Part shown: positions 7,688 through 15,447 of the stretch, one piece after another | Layout of the letters: the number at the start of each line of letters is the position of its first letter | Numbering within the stretch: the first letter of the stretch is position 1 | From: Massilia sp. ST3 | GTDB taxonomy: Bacteria > Pseudomonadota > Gammaproteobacteria > Burkholderiales > Burkholderiaceae_D | Direction of reading: 5' to 3' | NCBI RefSeq assembly: GCF_018119405.1 | Contig: NZ_JAGPWC010000048.1 | Coordinates: 1-38,084 of the forward strand | DNA: 38,084 nt | The notes under the pieces: generated by a model | The model's input: the letters and a program-made list of their open reading frames with translations, nothing else | What the model was told of the DNA's origin: nothing | Databases searched by the model: none | Position numbers and translations under genes: made by a program

Positions 7688-9424
7688 TTAGCCGGCCCCC
7701 GGCCTCCGCTCCGCGTTCGGCGCCACTTCCCGGACCTTATCGTAGCCGGACGGCCTTTCCGCCGCATCCGTGAGCAAGCGCAGCAAGGCCGCGACATCGA
7801 CCGGTTTGGTGAGGTGATGGTCGAAACCCGCAGCGGTCGAACGCTCGCGGTCCGCGTCCTGGCCGTAGCCGGTCAGGGCGATCAGTGTCGCCTGCGCGGT
7901 CTGCGGCAGTCGGCGGATCCGTTGCGCCAACTCGTAACCGTCGAGATCGGGTAAGCCGATATCGAGCAGGAGCACGCTTGGCGCGGCCTCCTTCGCCAAT
8001 GCCAGCCCGCCATGTCCTTCATAGGCGACACGCACCTGATGCCCAAGGGACGCAAGGTACATGGACAGCGTGTCGGCCGCGTCGGCGTTGTCGTCGACGA
8101 TCAGGATGTCGAGTGCCCGGCTTTCCGCTGTCTTGCCGTGCTGGGGCATTGTCGAGGAAGGTGCGACTCCCTGTGCCCGAGGCAGCCGAACAGTGAATTG
8201 GCTACCGGCGCCATCGCCCCCGCTGGCCGCGCTGATGCTTCCCTTGTGCTGCTCGACCAAGCTTTTCACAAGGGCAAGACCAATCCCCAGTCCGCCTTGG
8301 GCGCGGTCGAATGAACGCTCGCCCTGGACGAACAGATCAAAGATATGAGGCAGCAGCGCAGCGTCGATACCGATTCCGTTATCCCGCACGACGATGTGCA
8401 CCGTGTTCGCATCCAGTACGAGTTCAAGCTCGATTGCGCCGCCTGGCGGCGTGTACTTGGCCGCGTTGTTGAGCAAATTTGTCACAATTTGCACCAGGCG
8501 GGTGCCGTCGCCATGCACCTGCGCGGCTTGCGCCGGTAGCGCCAGCGACAGATGGTGGCGTCGCGCGTCGATCAAGGGCCTTGCCTGTTCGACCGCATCC
8601 CGCACAATGGCCGCTATGTCGTGCAGCCCCTGCGTCAGCACCACAAGGCCGCGCGTGACACGCGAGACATCGAGCAGATCGTCCAGCAGTTCGGTCATGT
8701 GCCCGATCTGGCGGTCGATCACCTCGCAGGATTGTTTCACCCGATCGGGCGTCACTTGCCCAAGCCTGAGGATCTTGGCCGCCATGCCGATCGGCGCAAG
8801 CGGATTACGCAACTCATGGGCCAACATCGCCAGGAACTCATCCTTGCGACGGTCGGCATCGCGCAGCTTCGCCTCCGCCTCGCGCCGGGACACGAGTTCG
8901 TCTTCAACGCGCCGGTAGGCCGACTGCAGCTCGCGCCGGCTGGCATCGAGGGCCGTATTGAGTTCGTTGGCGCGGCGGTGGCTCTCACGCGCGGCAGCGG
9001 CGAGCCCCTTGGCGGCGATTTCAGCCAGTTCGCCGGCCAGCTTGCCGCCCAGCAGGGGTAGCAAGGCGGCAATGGCAACCCGGGCCGGCGCAGCCGGTTC
9101 CGCCCCGAGGAACACGACGATGACGTTGCGGCCTGCATCGCACAAACCCCATACGGGCGAATCCGTATCGGATTCGGCCGAAGGAAGGAAAGCCTCTGCG
9201 CCGCCTGCGTCCGCACAGCGGCGAAGGAAGTCCTGCCAGCGTCCGCCGGCGCGCAAGGTCTGAGGCAATCCAGGCGCAGGCAAAAATATCCCGACCTCCG
9301 CATCCCTCCCGAACACCAGAACCTGCGCGACGCCAGCGTAACGTGCGAGCTTGCCCGTCGCAACCAATCTGGTGTCAGCGTTCTGCAGGTCGACGAAGAT
9401 GGACACCAGATCGAACGGGATCAT
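7688..9424 (-). CDS. Hybrid sensor histidine kinase / response regulator
   Basis: A 578-residue soluble hybrid kinase. Residues 1-140 form an N-terminal region without a motif I can name. It is followed by a coiled-coil (about 145-195), a HisKA domain with phospho-accepting His203 (LAHELRNPLAPI), and an HATPase domain with the N-box NLLNNAAKYT, DNGIGID and GGLGIGLAL. A C-terminal receiver domain has acidic residues in VDDN and phospho-acceptor Asp488 (LLLDIGLPDLDGYE). No membrane helix is seen, so it senses a cytoplasmic cue. ATG 9424 is chosen as it follows the FIST gene stop by 7 bp; a longer frame reaching back over that gene is rejected. There is no DNA-binding output domain, so it must pass the signal to an unlinked partner. 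Confidence 0.9.
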   Translation of the reverse strand: MIPFDLVSIFVDLQNADTRLVATGKLARYAGVAQVLVFGRDAEVGIFLPAPGLPQTLRAGGRWQDFLRRCADAGGAEAFLPSAESDTDSPVWGLCDAGRNVIVVFLGAEPAAPARVAIAALLPLLGGKLAGELAEIAAKGLAAAARESHRRANELNTALDASRRELQSAYRRVEDELVSRREAEAKLRDADRRKDEFLAMLAHELRNPLAPIGMAAKILRLGQVTPDRVKQSCEVIDRQIGHMTELLDDLLDVSRVTRGLVVLTQGLHDIAAIVRDAVEQARPLIDARRHHLSLALPAQAAQVHGDGTRLVQIVTNLLNNAAKYTPPGGAIELELVLDANTVHIVVRDNGIGIDAALLPHIFDLFVQGERSFDRAQGGLGIGLALVKSLVEQHKGSISAASGGDGAGSQFTVRLPRAQGVAPSSTMPQHGKTAESRALDILIVDDNADAADTLSMYLASLGHQVRVAYEGHGGLALAKEAAPSVLLLDIGLPDLDGYELAQRIRRLPQTAQATLIALTGYGQDADRERSTAAGFDHHLTKPVDVAALLRLLTDAAERPSGYDKVREVAPNAERRPGAG

Positions 9425-9431
9425 CGCATGC

Positions 9432-10604
9432 TTAGAGCGGGATCGCACACACGACGGCGGTACAGTTGTGGAATCCGTTGAATTGCCCGGCGCTTCGGGC
9501 GATCTGGCCATACGTGTTACAGCCAGCGAAATTTTCTGAGCCGAGCGTCTCGCCAACGGCTTTCAGTTCGTCGTCGAATTCACGTCCGAGGCGCAGCCGT
9601 GTGGCGGCGCAATCGAAGAGCAGCGAACCGGCGTGCTCGCCTCCGTCCAGGCCTTTCAGCGCCGCCTGGGCCGCCTCGCGCGCCGCCTCGAAGGTAGAGG
9701 CGGCGTCCGAGACCATGATGTGCGCAGTGGCCCCGACCGGCACCTCGGCGGCACAGGAAATCGAGCCGTCGTCATTGAGTGTCAGAGGGACGCGCAGCTT
9801 GTGGCCATCGCCGGTTTCGATGCCGATCACGTTATGCAGGAAAAACGGGAGCGCATCGGCACGGTTGAAGGTCTGGCCCGTGGCTTGGGCATACGCTTCG
9901 AATGCTTCTACCGCAGGCATGGCGTTCAGGCTGACCAGGCGTACGCCTTCCGCTTCGGTGACGCGCAGCGGCGGGCTGCTTGGCCGCCATCCATGGCGAA
10001 CTCCGAGACCGATGGGCTTCTTCGACAACATTTCCAGTACGACGATCGCATCGGTGTGTGCTTCGGTCCCGATGAAAACATGCGTCTGGTTGAACTTCGC
10101 ATCGTCGGCCGCCCCGCCGCCAAACAGCTGGTAGGTGCCGCCGGTACGCAGCATCATTTCATGGATGATCTCGTCGACATAGCCTGCCAGCGCATCGGTC
10201 AACACCAGCGCACTGCGATAAGGGAAATCGGGATGCTCGCTACCGGTAAAAACAGGCATGACCTGTTCGAGGGCGCCGCTGATATCTTGCCGGAGTCCCG
10301 TGCCTATTCCGGCTCGAAACAGGATGTCGTCTGTCCGGATTGCCATCGCGGACGCCGAAGAATTTCCTGATGCGCAACCAGAAAACTCCCCGGCTGAGGA
10401 ACAGCCGACAAGGACACGTGGCCGGCAAGCGGCCTCGAGCGTGAGTAACAGACGCCGGTAATCGAACTCTGGAGAGGCGAACACGATCAGCACGTCAGGG
10501 CGGCTATCGTTCAATTTTTCCAATATTGATTCGGCGAGCGCGCGACCGGCTGCTTCTGGCGTGGATAGGGGAGTATGACTGACTGCCACTATGGTATTTG
10601 CCAT
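9432..10604 (-). CDS. FIST-domain signal-sensing protein
   Basis: A 390-residue protein with FIST_N (about residues 30-215) and FIST_C (about 225-370) architecture. FIST modules are proposed to bind small ligands, perhaps amino acids, and are commonly linked to signalling proteins. Supporting segments are DVLIVFASPEFDYRRLL, RVLVGCSSAGEFSG, FGGGAADDAKF, GLGVRHGWRPSS and the late LLFDCAATRLRLGREFDDELKAV with GCNTYGQIA. No signal peptide or membrane helix. It is the first gene of a tight two-gene unit; the hybrid kinase starts 7 bp after its stop, so the two proteins very probably work together with FIST as the sensory partner. GAGG in the leader is spaced a little far from ATG 10604. Confidence 0.88.
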   Translation of the reverse strand: MANTIVAVSHTPLSTPEAAGRALAESILEKLNDSRPDVLIVFASPEFDYRRLLLTLEAACRPRVLVGCSSAGEFSGCASGNSSASAMAIRTDDILFRAGIGTGLRQDISGALEQVMPVFTGSEHPDFPYRSALVLTDALAGYVDEIIHEMMLRTGGTYQLFGGGAADDAKFNQTHVFIGTEAHTDAIVVLEMLSKKPIGLGVRHGWRPSSPPLRVTEAEGVRLVSLNAMPAVEAFEAYAQATGQTFNRADALPFFLHNVIGIETGDGHKLRVPLTLNDDGSISCAAEVPVGATAHIMVSDAASTFEAAREAAQAALKGLDGGEHAGSLLFDCAATRLRLGREFDDELKAVGETLGSENFAGCNTYGQIARSAGQFNGFHNCTAVVCAIPL

Positions 10605-10906
10605 CGATAATCTATGCCTCAGTAAATGCTGCAGGAGCTACTGGAGAGTCTTAGAGCGGCACAACAAAATTTGCCTAATTTCCTACAATAATGAACTTAG
10701 GAAAAACTTGCAAACTCTTGCCTTGCGGAAATTTAAATGAATATGAACAGCTTGCCGTGAACCTAGAGCGTAATAACTTGTCTAAAAAGCAACAACAGCG
10801 GCTCTTCTGCTCGGTCGGGCGGAATGCTGTCCAATGGGCGCCGCAGCCAGTTTTCCAACGAACAGGTCGATGGCGGACGTCCGGTTTCTGAACAGGGGGA
10901 TGGACG
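10605..10906. other. AT-richer intergenic region, no gene supported
   Basis: This stretch upstream of the FIST gene is notably richer in A and T than its neighbours, especially 10660-10800. A 66-codon frame at 10691-10891 on the plus strand has no ribosome binding site and a composition unlike the local genes, so it is not called. The region presumably holds the FIST-kinase promoter and may be of foreign or decayed origin. Confidence 0.5.
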
Positions 10907-10932
10907 AAAAAAAACGCACCCACAGGTGCGTT
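10907..10932 (-). terminator. Intrinsic terminator (minus strand)
   Basis: Read on the minus strand: an 8-bp perfect stem AACGCACC / GGTGCGTT with loop TGTG, the right arm merging into eight consecutive T. This is a textbook rho-independent terminator. It lies 270 bp beyond the stop of dctP, so it ends either a long dctP trailer or the separate candidate RNA described next. Confidence 0.8.
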
Positions 10933-11162
10933 CAATTCGGGTCACGTTCCGGCTGTTTAGCGGTGCTAACAGCTTCTGTCAAACGTGGTGTCTCCTCGAA
11001 TTACTCCGGTATGAATTACCGTGCTTTTGTATGTGCTCCCCAAATTCGTGTGTTCTGTGCTGCCTTCGCACCATGTCGGTGCGAGAAGTCCCAATAATAT
11101 CGCAAGTGTTTCCAGTCAGCGTATCTTTTTGTCCACACTGTTAGAAAATTTATTTTATTTAT
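10907..11162 (-). ncRNA. Candidate small RNA or leader transcript
   Basis: On the minus strand a promoter-like pair TTGACG (11197-11192) and TATGAA (11174-11169), 17 bp apart, sits right after the dctP stop, and a strong terminator ends at 10907. Between them no long reading frame exists. Two further hairpins are seen: TCGCACC-GACAT-GGTGCGA at 11066-11084, and GCTGTTAGC-ACC-GCTAAACAGC with one bulge at 10952-10973. A GAGGAGACACC ribosome-binding-like sequence occurs at about 10989-10999 but is followed by ACG and a stop within seven codons. It could be an independent sRNA, the dctP 3' trailer, or the leftover 5' and 3' ends of a deleted gene. Confidence 0.35.
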
Positions 11163-11168
11163 AAAGAA

Positions 11169-11197
11169 TTCATATAAGGCAATCTGTGCTACGTCAA
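11169..11197 (-). promoter_or_regulatory. Putative sigma-70 promoter behind dctP
   Basis: TTGACG, 17 bp, TATGAA on the minus strand; an alternative -10 TATATG gives a 15-bp spacer. It lies in an AT-rich pocket immediately downstream of dctP and points toward the candidate RNA and terminator. Confidence 0.4.
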
Positions 11198-11201
11198 TAC
11201 A

Positions 11202-12188
11202 CTAGCGGCCCACGTCGCGGTTGATCGCACGCACGATGTCCTTGCCGATGCGCGCCTCCATCTGCGTGTACACCGGCATCATCGCGCGCCGCCATTCGGC
11301 CTGCTGCTGCGGGCTCAGGGTGTGGATGGTGGTGGTGCCGGCGCGGCGGATCGCTTCCAGCGCTGCGTCGTTGGTGCGCTGGGCGATGGTCTTTTCGTAG
11401 GCGGTGGCTTCCACCATGGCGCGCTCCAGGGTGGAGCGCAGGTCCGAGGGCAGGCCGTCCCAGAACTTCTTGTTGACGATCACCGCGTAGCCCAGGTAGC
11501 CGTGGTTGGACACGGTCAGGTGCTTCTGGCTCTCGTGCATCTTCTGGGTGTACATGTTCGAGGGCGTGTTCTCGGTGCCCTCCACCACGCCGTCGCGCAG
11601 CGCTGGCGCGGTTTCCGAGAAGGCCAGCACCTGGGGCCGGGCGCCAAGCGCGCGCATCTGGGCGTCGAGCACCTTGGAAGCCTGGATGCGCATGCGCAGG
11701 CCGCGGAAGTCGCCCGGGGCCAGCAGCGGCTTGTTGGCCGACATGACCTTGAAGCCATTGTCCCAGTACGCCAGTCCGGTGATGCCCTTGGACTCCAGCT
11801 TGCGCAGCAAGTCCTTGCCGATCGGGCCTTCGGTCACCGCGTACAGCGCGGCCTTCGAGGGAAAGATATACGGCAGGTCGAAGGCCTCGAATTCCTTGAC
11901 CCCCAGGGGCGAGAACTTGGCCAGCGACGGCGCCAGCATCTGCACCGCGCCCAGCTGCAGGGCCTCGAGCTCCTCGCGGTCCTTGTAGAGCTGGCTGTTC
12001 GGATAGACCTCGACCCGCACCCTGCCCTTGCTCATCCGCTCGGCCAGCTGCTTGAAGCGTTCGGCGGCCTGCCCCTTGGGCGTGTCGGGCGCGACCACGT
12101 GGCTGAACTTGATGACGATCGGTCCCTGCGCCTGGACACTGAAACTGAGTGCCGCGGCCAGCGCCCCGACCAGGGCTGTGATCTGCAT
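11202..12188 (-). CDS. dctP: TRAP transporter solute-binding protein DctP
   Basis: A 328-residue periplasmic binding protein of the DctP family, which captures C4-dicarboxylates or other organic acids. The N-terminus is a short signal peptide ending near AQA (residues 1-20). Family landmarks are VIKFSHVVAPDTPKGQAAERFKQLAE, VEVYPNSQLYKDREELEALQLGAVQM, AFDLPYIFPS, MRIQASKVLDAQMRALGA with the conserved carboxylate-binding Arg, and the V-EGTENTPSNMYTQ stretch. No dctQ or dctM membrane subunits are beside it. It diverges from a histidine kinase/response regulator pair across a 125-bp gap, which suggests joint regulation or a role as periplasmic co-sensor. Confidence 0.93.
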   Translation of the reverse strand: MQITALVGALAAALSFSVQAQGPIVIKFSHVVAPDTPKGQAAERFKQLAERMSKGRVRVEVYPNSQLYKDREELEALQLGAVQMLAPSLAKFSPLGVKEFEAFDLPYIFPSKAALYAVTEGPIGKDLLRKLESKGITGLAYWDNGFKVMSANKPLLAPGDFRGLRMRIQASKVLDAQMRALGARPQVLAFSETAPALRDGVVEGTENTPSNMYTQKMHESQKHLTVSNHGYLGYAVIVNKKFWDGLPSDLRSTLERAMVEATAYEKTIAQRTNDAALEAIRRAGTTTIHTLSPQQQAEWRRAMMPVYTQMEARIGKDIVRAINRDVGR

Positions 12189-12237
12189 GGCGGTTCGGTT
12201 CCCCCTGATGAAACGTTAATATGGCGGTAGAGCCAGT

Positions 12238-12277
12238 GTGGAGGGCAAGCCTGCCCCTCGCCATCGTGGACTTCCAC
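12238..12277. promoter_or_regulatory. Palindrome in the dctP / histidine-kinase divergent region
   Basis: GTGGA-CT-TCCAC (12266-12277) is a perfect short palindrome, and a further GTGGA half-site begins at 12238. Their position between the divergent genes makes them candidate binding sites for the LuxR-type response regulator encoded downstream. This is inference from position and symmetry only. Confidence 0.3.
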
Positions 12278-12313
12278 AATAGCCCGACAGTGTAACCAAG
12301 TACAAGGCAAGGC

Positions 12314-14308
12314 ATGAAAAATCCGTTCGCGCAGCCGTCTCCGGAACAGCGCTCGCGCCCCTGGCGCTGGCTGGTGCCAGTGCTGCTGGTGCTGCTCTTC
12401 CTCGCGGTGCTGATCTGGCTGCCCTGGCAGGCGCGCCAGATGGAAAGCAACGAGCGCCAGGAACAGCTGATCGCCGACACCCTGTGGGTGGAGCAGACCC
12501 TGCGCTTCGAGCTGGCGCGCAGCGAGGAAGCCCTGGCCGCCCTGGGCGCCGACCTGGTGGTCGCGCCGCCCGCCCCCGCCGTGCTGAAGGCGCGCATGGC
12601 GCAGATGTTCAAGAACGGCCCGGAACTGCTGCGCGTGGTCTGGCTCGACGCCAGCGGCAAGCCGCTCGCCACCCACGGCGCCGACCTGCCGGCCGCCGGC
12701 CTGCCCGAGGCCACCGTCCAGGCGGCCGAGATGGCGCACGCCACCCGGCGCGGGCGCTACAGCGAACCCTACGGCGCCACGCCCTCGACCCACGGCCTGA
12801 TCGACTTCTACCTGCCCCTGTACCGCCAGGGAGAATACCAGGGCAGCCTGGTGGCCACCTACAGCCTGCAGGTGCTGCTGAACGAAACCGTGCCCTGGTG
12901 GTTCGCGCAGGATAACGCCCTGGCCCTGCTCGACCGCGAGGACCACGTGGTGGCCCAGCGCGCCGCCGGCGGACCGGGACGCGGGGTGTACACCCATCGG
13001 CGCGACCTCGACCTGCCGGGCGCGCTGGTGGCCCTGTCGACCGACAGCGTCAAGGGCGCCCCCCAGCTGTTGCCAAATTTGCTGGTGGGCTCGGTGATCG
13101 TGCTGGCCCTCGGCCTGGTGCTGAGCCTGGTCGCCCTGTGGCGCCACATCTCGCGCACCCTGGCGGCCGAAGCCGCGCTGCGCCAGCAGATGGCCTTCCG
13201 CACCGCGATGGAGAATTCGCTGCTCACCGGCCTGCGCGCGCGCGACCTCGAGGGTCGCGTCACCTACGTCAACCGCGCCTTCTGCCAGATCGTCGGTTTG
13301 CCCGAGGAAGAACTGGTGGGCAAGAAGCCGCCCATGCCCTATTGGGCGCCGGAAGCCATGGCCGACTACGAGGAACGCTTCCGCGGCGTCCTGTCCGGAA
13401 ACATCACGCCCCAGTTCGAGACCGTGTTCCAGCGCTCCGACGGCGTGCGGGTGCCGGTGCTGGTGTTCGAGGCGCCGCTGGTGGACGTCTACGGCAAGCA
13501 GACCGGCTGGATGAGCTCGGTCCTCGACATCACCGATCGCAAGCGCGTCGAGGAACTCAACCGCCAGCAGGAAGAAAAACTGCAGGCCAGCGCGCGCCTG
13601 GCGACCATGGGCGAGATTTCGTCGATGCTGGCGCACGAACTGAACCAGCCGCTGGCGGCGATCTCCAGCTATACGGCGGGCGCCCTCAACATGCTGGAGC
13701 GGGCCGGCGCGGCCGGCGGCGAGGTCCAGCCCGGCATGCTCAAGCGCGCGCTGGAGCAGGCGCGCCAGCAGGCCCAGCGGGCCGGCCAGATCATCCGCAG
13801 CGTGCACGAGTTCGTCAAGAAGCGCGAACCGCTGCGCGAGGAGGTGACGATCAGGAGCGTGGTGGAGGGGGTGCGCGCCCTGGTCGACCTGCAGGCGCGC
13901 CAGGCGGCCGTGGCGCTGCGGGTCGAGCTGCCGCCCGACCTGCCGCCGGTGCTGGCCGACCGCATCCTGCTCGAGCAGGTGCTGCTGAACCTGACCCGCA
14001 ACGCCATCGAGGCCATGCAGGACACCCCGCCCGAACACCGCGTGCTGCGCATCCAGGCGGCGCACGGGCGCGGCCAGGTGTCGGTGTCGGTGATCGACCG
14101 CGGCCACGGCATCGCGCCCGAGGTCGCCGAGCGCCTGTTCTCGCCCTTCCACTCGACCAAGGCGGAAGGCATGGGCATGGGCCTGTCGATCTGCCGCACC
14201 GCGATCGAGTTCCACGGCGGCACCCTGACCCACGCGCCCAACCCGGCCGGCGGCACCATCTTCACCTTCGCACTGCCGGCCCAAGCGGCGGCCCCGGCGC
14301 TGGGCTAA
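12314..14308 (+). CDS. Membrane PAS sensor histidine kinase, DctS-like
   Basis: A 664-residue inner-membrane kinase. Helix 1 is at residues 20-38, a periplasmic sensor region spans about 40-252 (dCache-like in length), and helix 2 is at 254-276. A PAS domain follows (about 292-410; YVNRAFCQIVGLPEEELVGK). The HisKA domain has His441 (MLAHELNQPLAAISSY), and the HATPase domain has N-box Asn563 (NLTRNAIEAM), DRGHGI and GMGMGLSICRTAIEFHGG. This layout and the HELNQPL box are typical of DctS/FixL-type kinases. The response regulator starts 42 bp later, and dctP is divergent, so a dicarboxylate or related acid is the likely signal. Confidence 0.92.
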   Translation: MKNPFAQPSPEQRSRPWRWLVPVLLVLLFLAVLIWLPWQARQMESNERQEQLIADTLWVEQTLRFELARSEEALAALGADLVVAPPAPAVLKARMAQMFKNGPELLRVVWLDASGKPLATHGADLPAAGLPEATVQAAEMAHATRRGRYSEPYGATPSTHGLIDFYLPLYRQGEYQGSLVATYSLQVLLNETVPWWFAQDNALALLDREDHVVAQRAAGGPGRGVYTHRRDLDLPGALVALSTDSVKGAPQLLPNLLVGSVIVLALGLVLSLVALWRHISRTLAAEAALRQQMAFRTAMENSLLTGLRARDLEGRVTYVNRAFCQIVGLPEEELVGKKPPMPYWAPEAMADYEERFRGVLSGNITPQFETVFQRSDGVRVPVLVFEAPLVDVYGKQTGWMSSVLDITDRKRVEELNRQQEEKLQASARLATMGEISSMLAHELNQPLAAISSYTAGALNMLERAGAAGGEVQPGMLKRALEQARQQAQRAGQIIRSVHEFVKKREPLREEVTIRSVVEGVRALVDLQARQAAVALRVELPPDLPPVLADRILLEQVLLNLTRNAIEAMQDTPPEHRVLRIQAAHGRGQVSVSVIDRGHGIAPEVAERLFSPFHSTKAEGMGMGLSICRTAIEFHGGTLTHAPNPAGGTIFTFALPAQAAAPALG

Positions 14309-14350
14309 AATCCGGGGACAATAAACTGAGCAACAACGGAGACGCACAGC

Positions 14351-14932
14351 ATGCTGCACATCGTCGATGACGAAGAAGTCGTTCGGGACGCCCTCGCCTG
14401 GCTGGCGCAATCGCGCGGCCTGGAAGCGCGCGGCTACCCGGGCGGCCAGGAATTCCTCGACCAGCTGCGCCAGCCCGACGAGGGCGGCGACTGCGTGCTG
14501 CTGGACGTGCGCATGCCGGGCATGAACGGCATCGCCGTGTTCGACCAGCTGGTCACCCGCGGCCTGCTGCCGCGCCTGCCCGTGATCTTCCTCACCGGCC
14601 ACGGCGACGTGCCGATGGCGGTCGATTCGCTCAAGCGCGGCGCCTTCGATTTCTTCGAGAAACCCTTCAACGACAACATGCTGATGGACCGGGTCGAGGA
14701 AGCCCTGGGCGCCTCGCGCAAGGCCGCCGCCTCGGCCGTGGTGCAGGCGCGCCTGGCCACCCTGTCGGCGCGCGAGCGCGAGGTGCTGGACCTGATCCTG
14801 GCCGGCATGATGAACAAGGTCGTGGCCGACAAGCTCGGCATCAGCATGCGTACGGTCGAGGTGCACCGGGCCCACATCTTCGACAAGATGCAGGTCAAGA
14901 CCGCGGTCGAGCTGGCCGGACTGCTGAAATAA
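14351..14932 (+). CDS. FixJ/DctR-type response regulator with LuxR helix-turn-helix
   Basis: A 193-residue two-domain regulator. The receiver domain (1-120) has the acidic pair DDEE near the N-terminus, phospho-acceptor Asp52 (VLLDVRMPGMNG), Thr in FLTGHGDVPMAV and Lys in FEKPF. The output domain (about 136-193) is a LuxR-type helix-turn-helix (LSAREREVLDLILAG, NKVVADKLGISMRTVEVHRAHIF). GGAG lies 9 bp before ATG 14351. It is the second gene of the kinase operon and the expected activator of dctP; whether it also controls a distant dctQM pair cannot be seen here. Confidence 0.93.
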   Translation: MLHIVDDEEVVRDALAWLAQSRGLEARGYPGGQEFLDQLRQPDEGGDCVLLDVRMPGMNGIAVFDQLVTRGLLPRLPVIFLTGHGDVPMAVDSLKRGAFDFFEKPFNDNMLMDRVEEALGASRKAAASAVVQARLATLSAREREVLDLILAGMMNKVVADKLGISMRTVEVHRAHIFDKMQVKTAVELAGLLK

Positions 14933-15059
14933 GCCAAGCATTCTTACCGCACAACAAGCGTCTCGGGATTTCGGGGGAAGCCTTGTAAAATGAAACTGAA
15001 CGTGGCGCGCGGACCGGTCCGGCTGCGCGCCCGAGCACTTTCTTTTAGGGGTAGTCCAA

Positions 15060-15440
15060 ATGAACGAAAAGACAGTGGCGGACAAGATGTTCCTGAGGAC
15101 GGCAAAGTCGATGCTCATCCTCAACGGCCAAGTCAACCAGGGCGTGGTGTCGCAGATGCCCGCCGAGCTCGTCAAGGAAGGCGACGGCCCCTTCGACGTG
15201 ATCCTGATGTTCTGCATGAATCGCAAGGACCTCGAGCACTACCTGCCGCTGGCGAAGGAAAAGCTGGGCGACAAGGGCTCGCTCTGGATCGCCTACCTCA
15301 AGCAGACGGCGTCCAAGGCCACCGACATCAACCGCGATTCGATCAACGAGTTTGCCAAGGAAAACGGCATCACCGGCGTGGCGATGATCTCGATCGACGG
15401 CGACTGGTCGGCGCTGCGCGCCAAGCGCATCGAAGTATAA
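15060..15440 (+). CDS. DUF3052-like protein
   Basis: A 126-residue protein resembling the DUF3052 family: an N-terminal segment KSMLILNGQVNQGVV, then FDVILMFCMNRKDLEHYLPLAKEKL, GSLWIAYLKQ, a SKATDINRDSINEFAKENGITG stretch and WSALRAKRIEV at the end. The function of the family is unknown. No signal peptide or membrane helix. ATG 15060 follows AGGGG at a good distance. It converges on queG with only 7 bp between stop codons, so the two transcripts must overlap or share a termination region. Confidence 0.75.
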   Translation: MNEKTVADKMFLRTAKSMLILNGQVNQGVVSQMPAELVKEGDGPFDVILMFCMNRKDLEHYLPLAKEKLGDKGSLWIAYLKQTASKATDINRDSINEFAKENGITGVAMISIDGDWSALRAKRIEV

Positions 15441-15447
15441 AGATGCC

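Noticed and set aside
9425..9556. N-terminal extension of the hybrid kinase upstream of ATG 9424
   Set aside because: It would overlap the 3' end of the FIST gene by more than 120 bp and adds low-complexity sequence; ATG 9424 directly follows the FIST stop.
10605..10700. GGCAC...TTTGC considered as a sigma-54 promoter
   Set aside because: The GG and GC elements are 13 bp apart instead of 10, so the spacing does not fit.
10691..10891. A 66-codon plus-strand frame in the AT-richer gap before the FIST gene
   Set aside because: No ribosome binding site, no recognisable family, and the second half reads like chance translation of GC-rich DNA.
12032..15226. A 1064-codon open frame on the minus strand over the kinase and regulator genes
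   Set aside because: It is antisense to two well-supported plus-strand genes, has a low-complexity His/Arg/Ala/Gly-rich translation and no domain; such frames are common opposite GC-rich codon usage.
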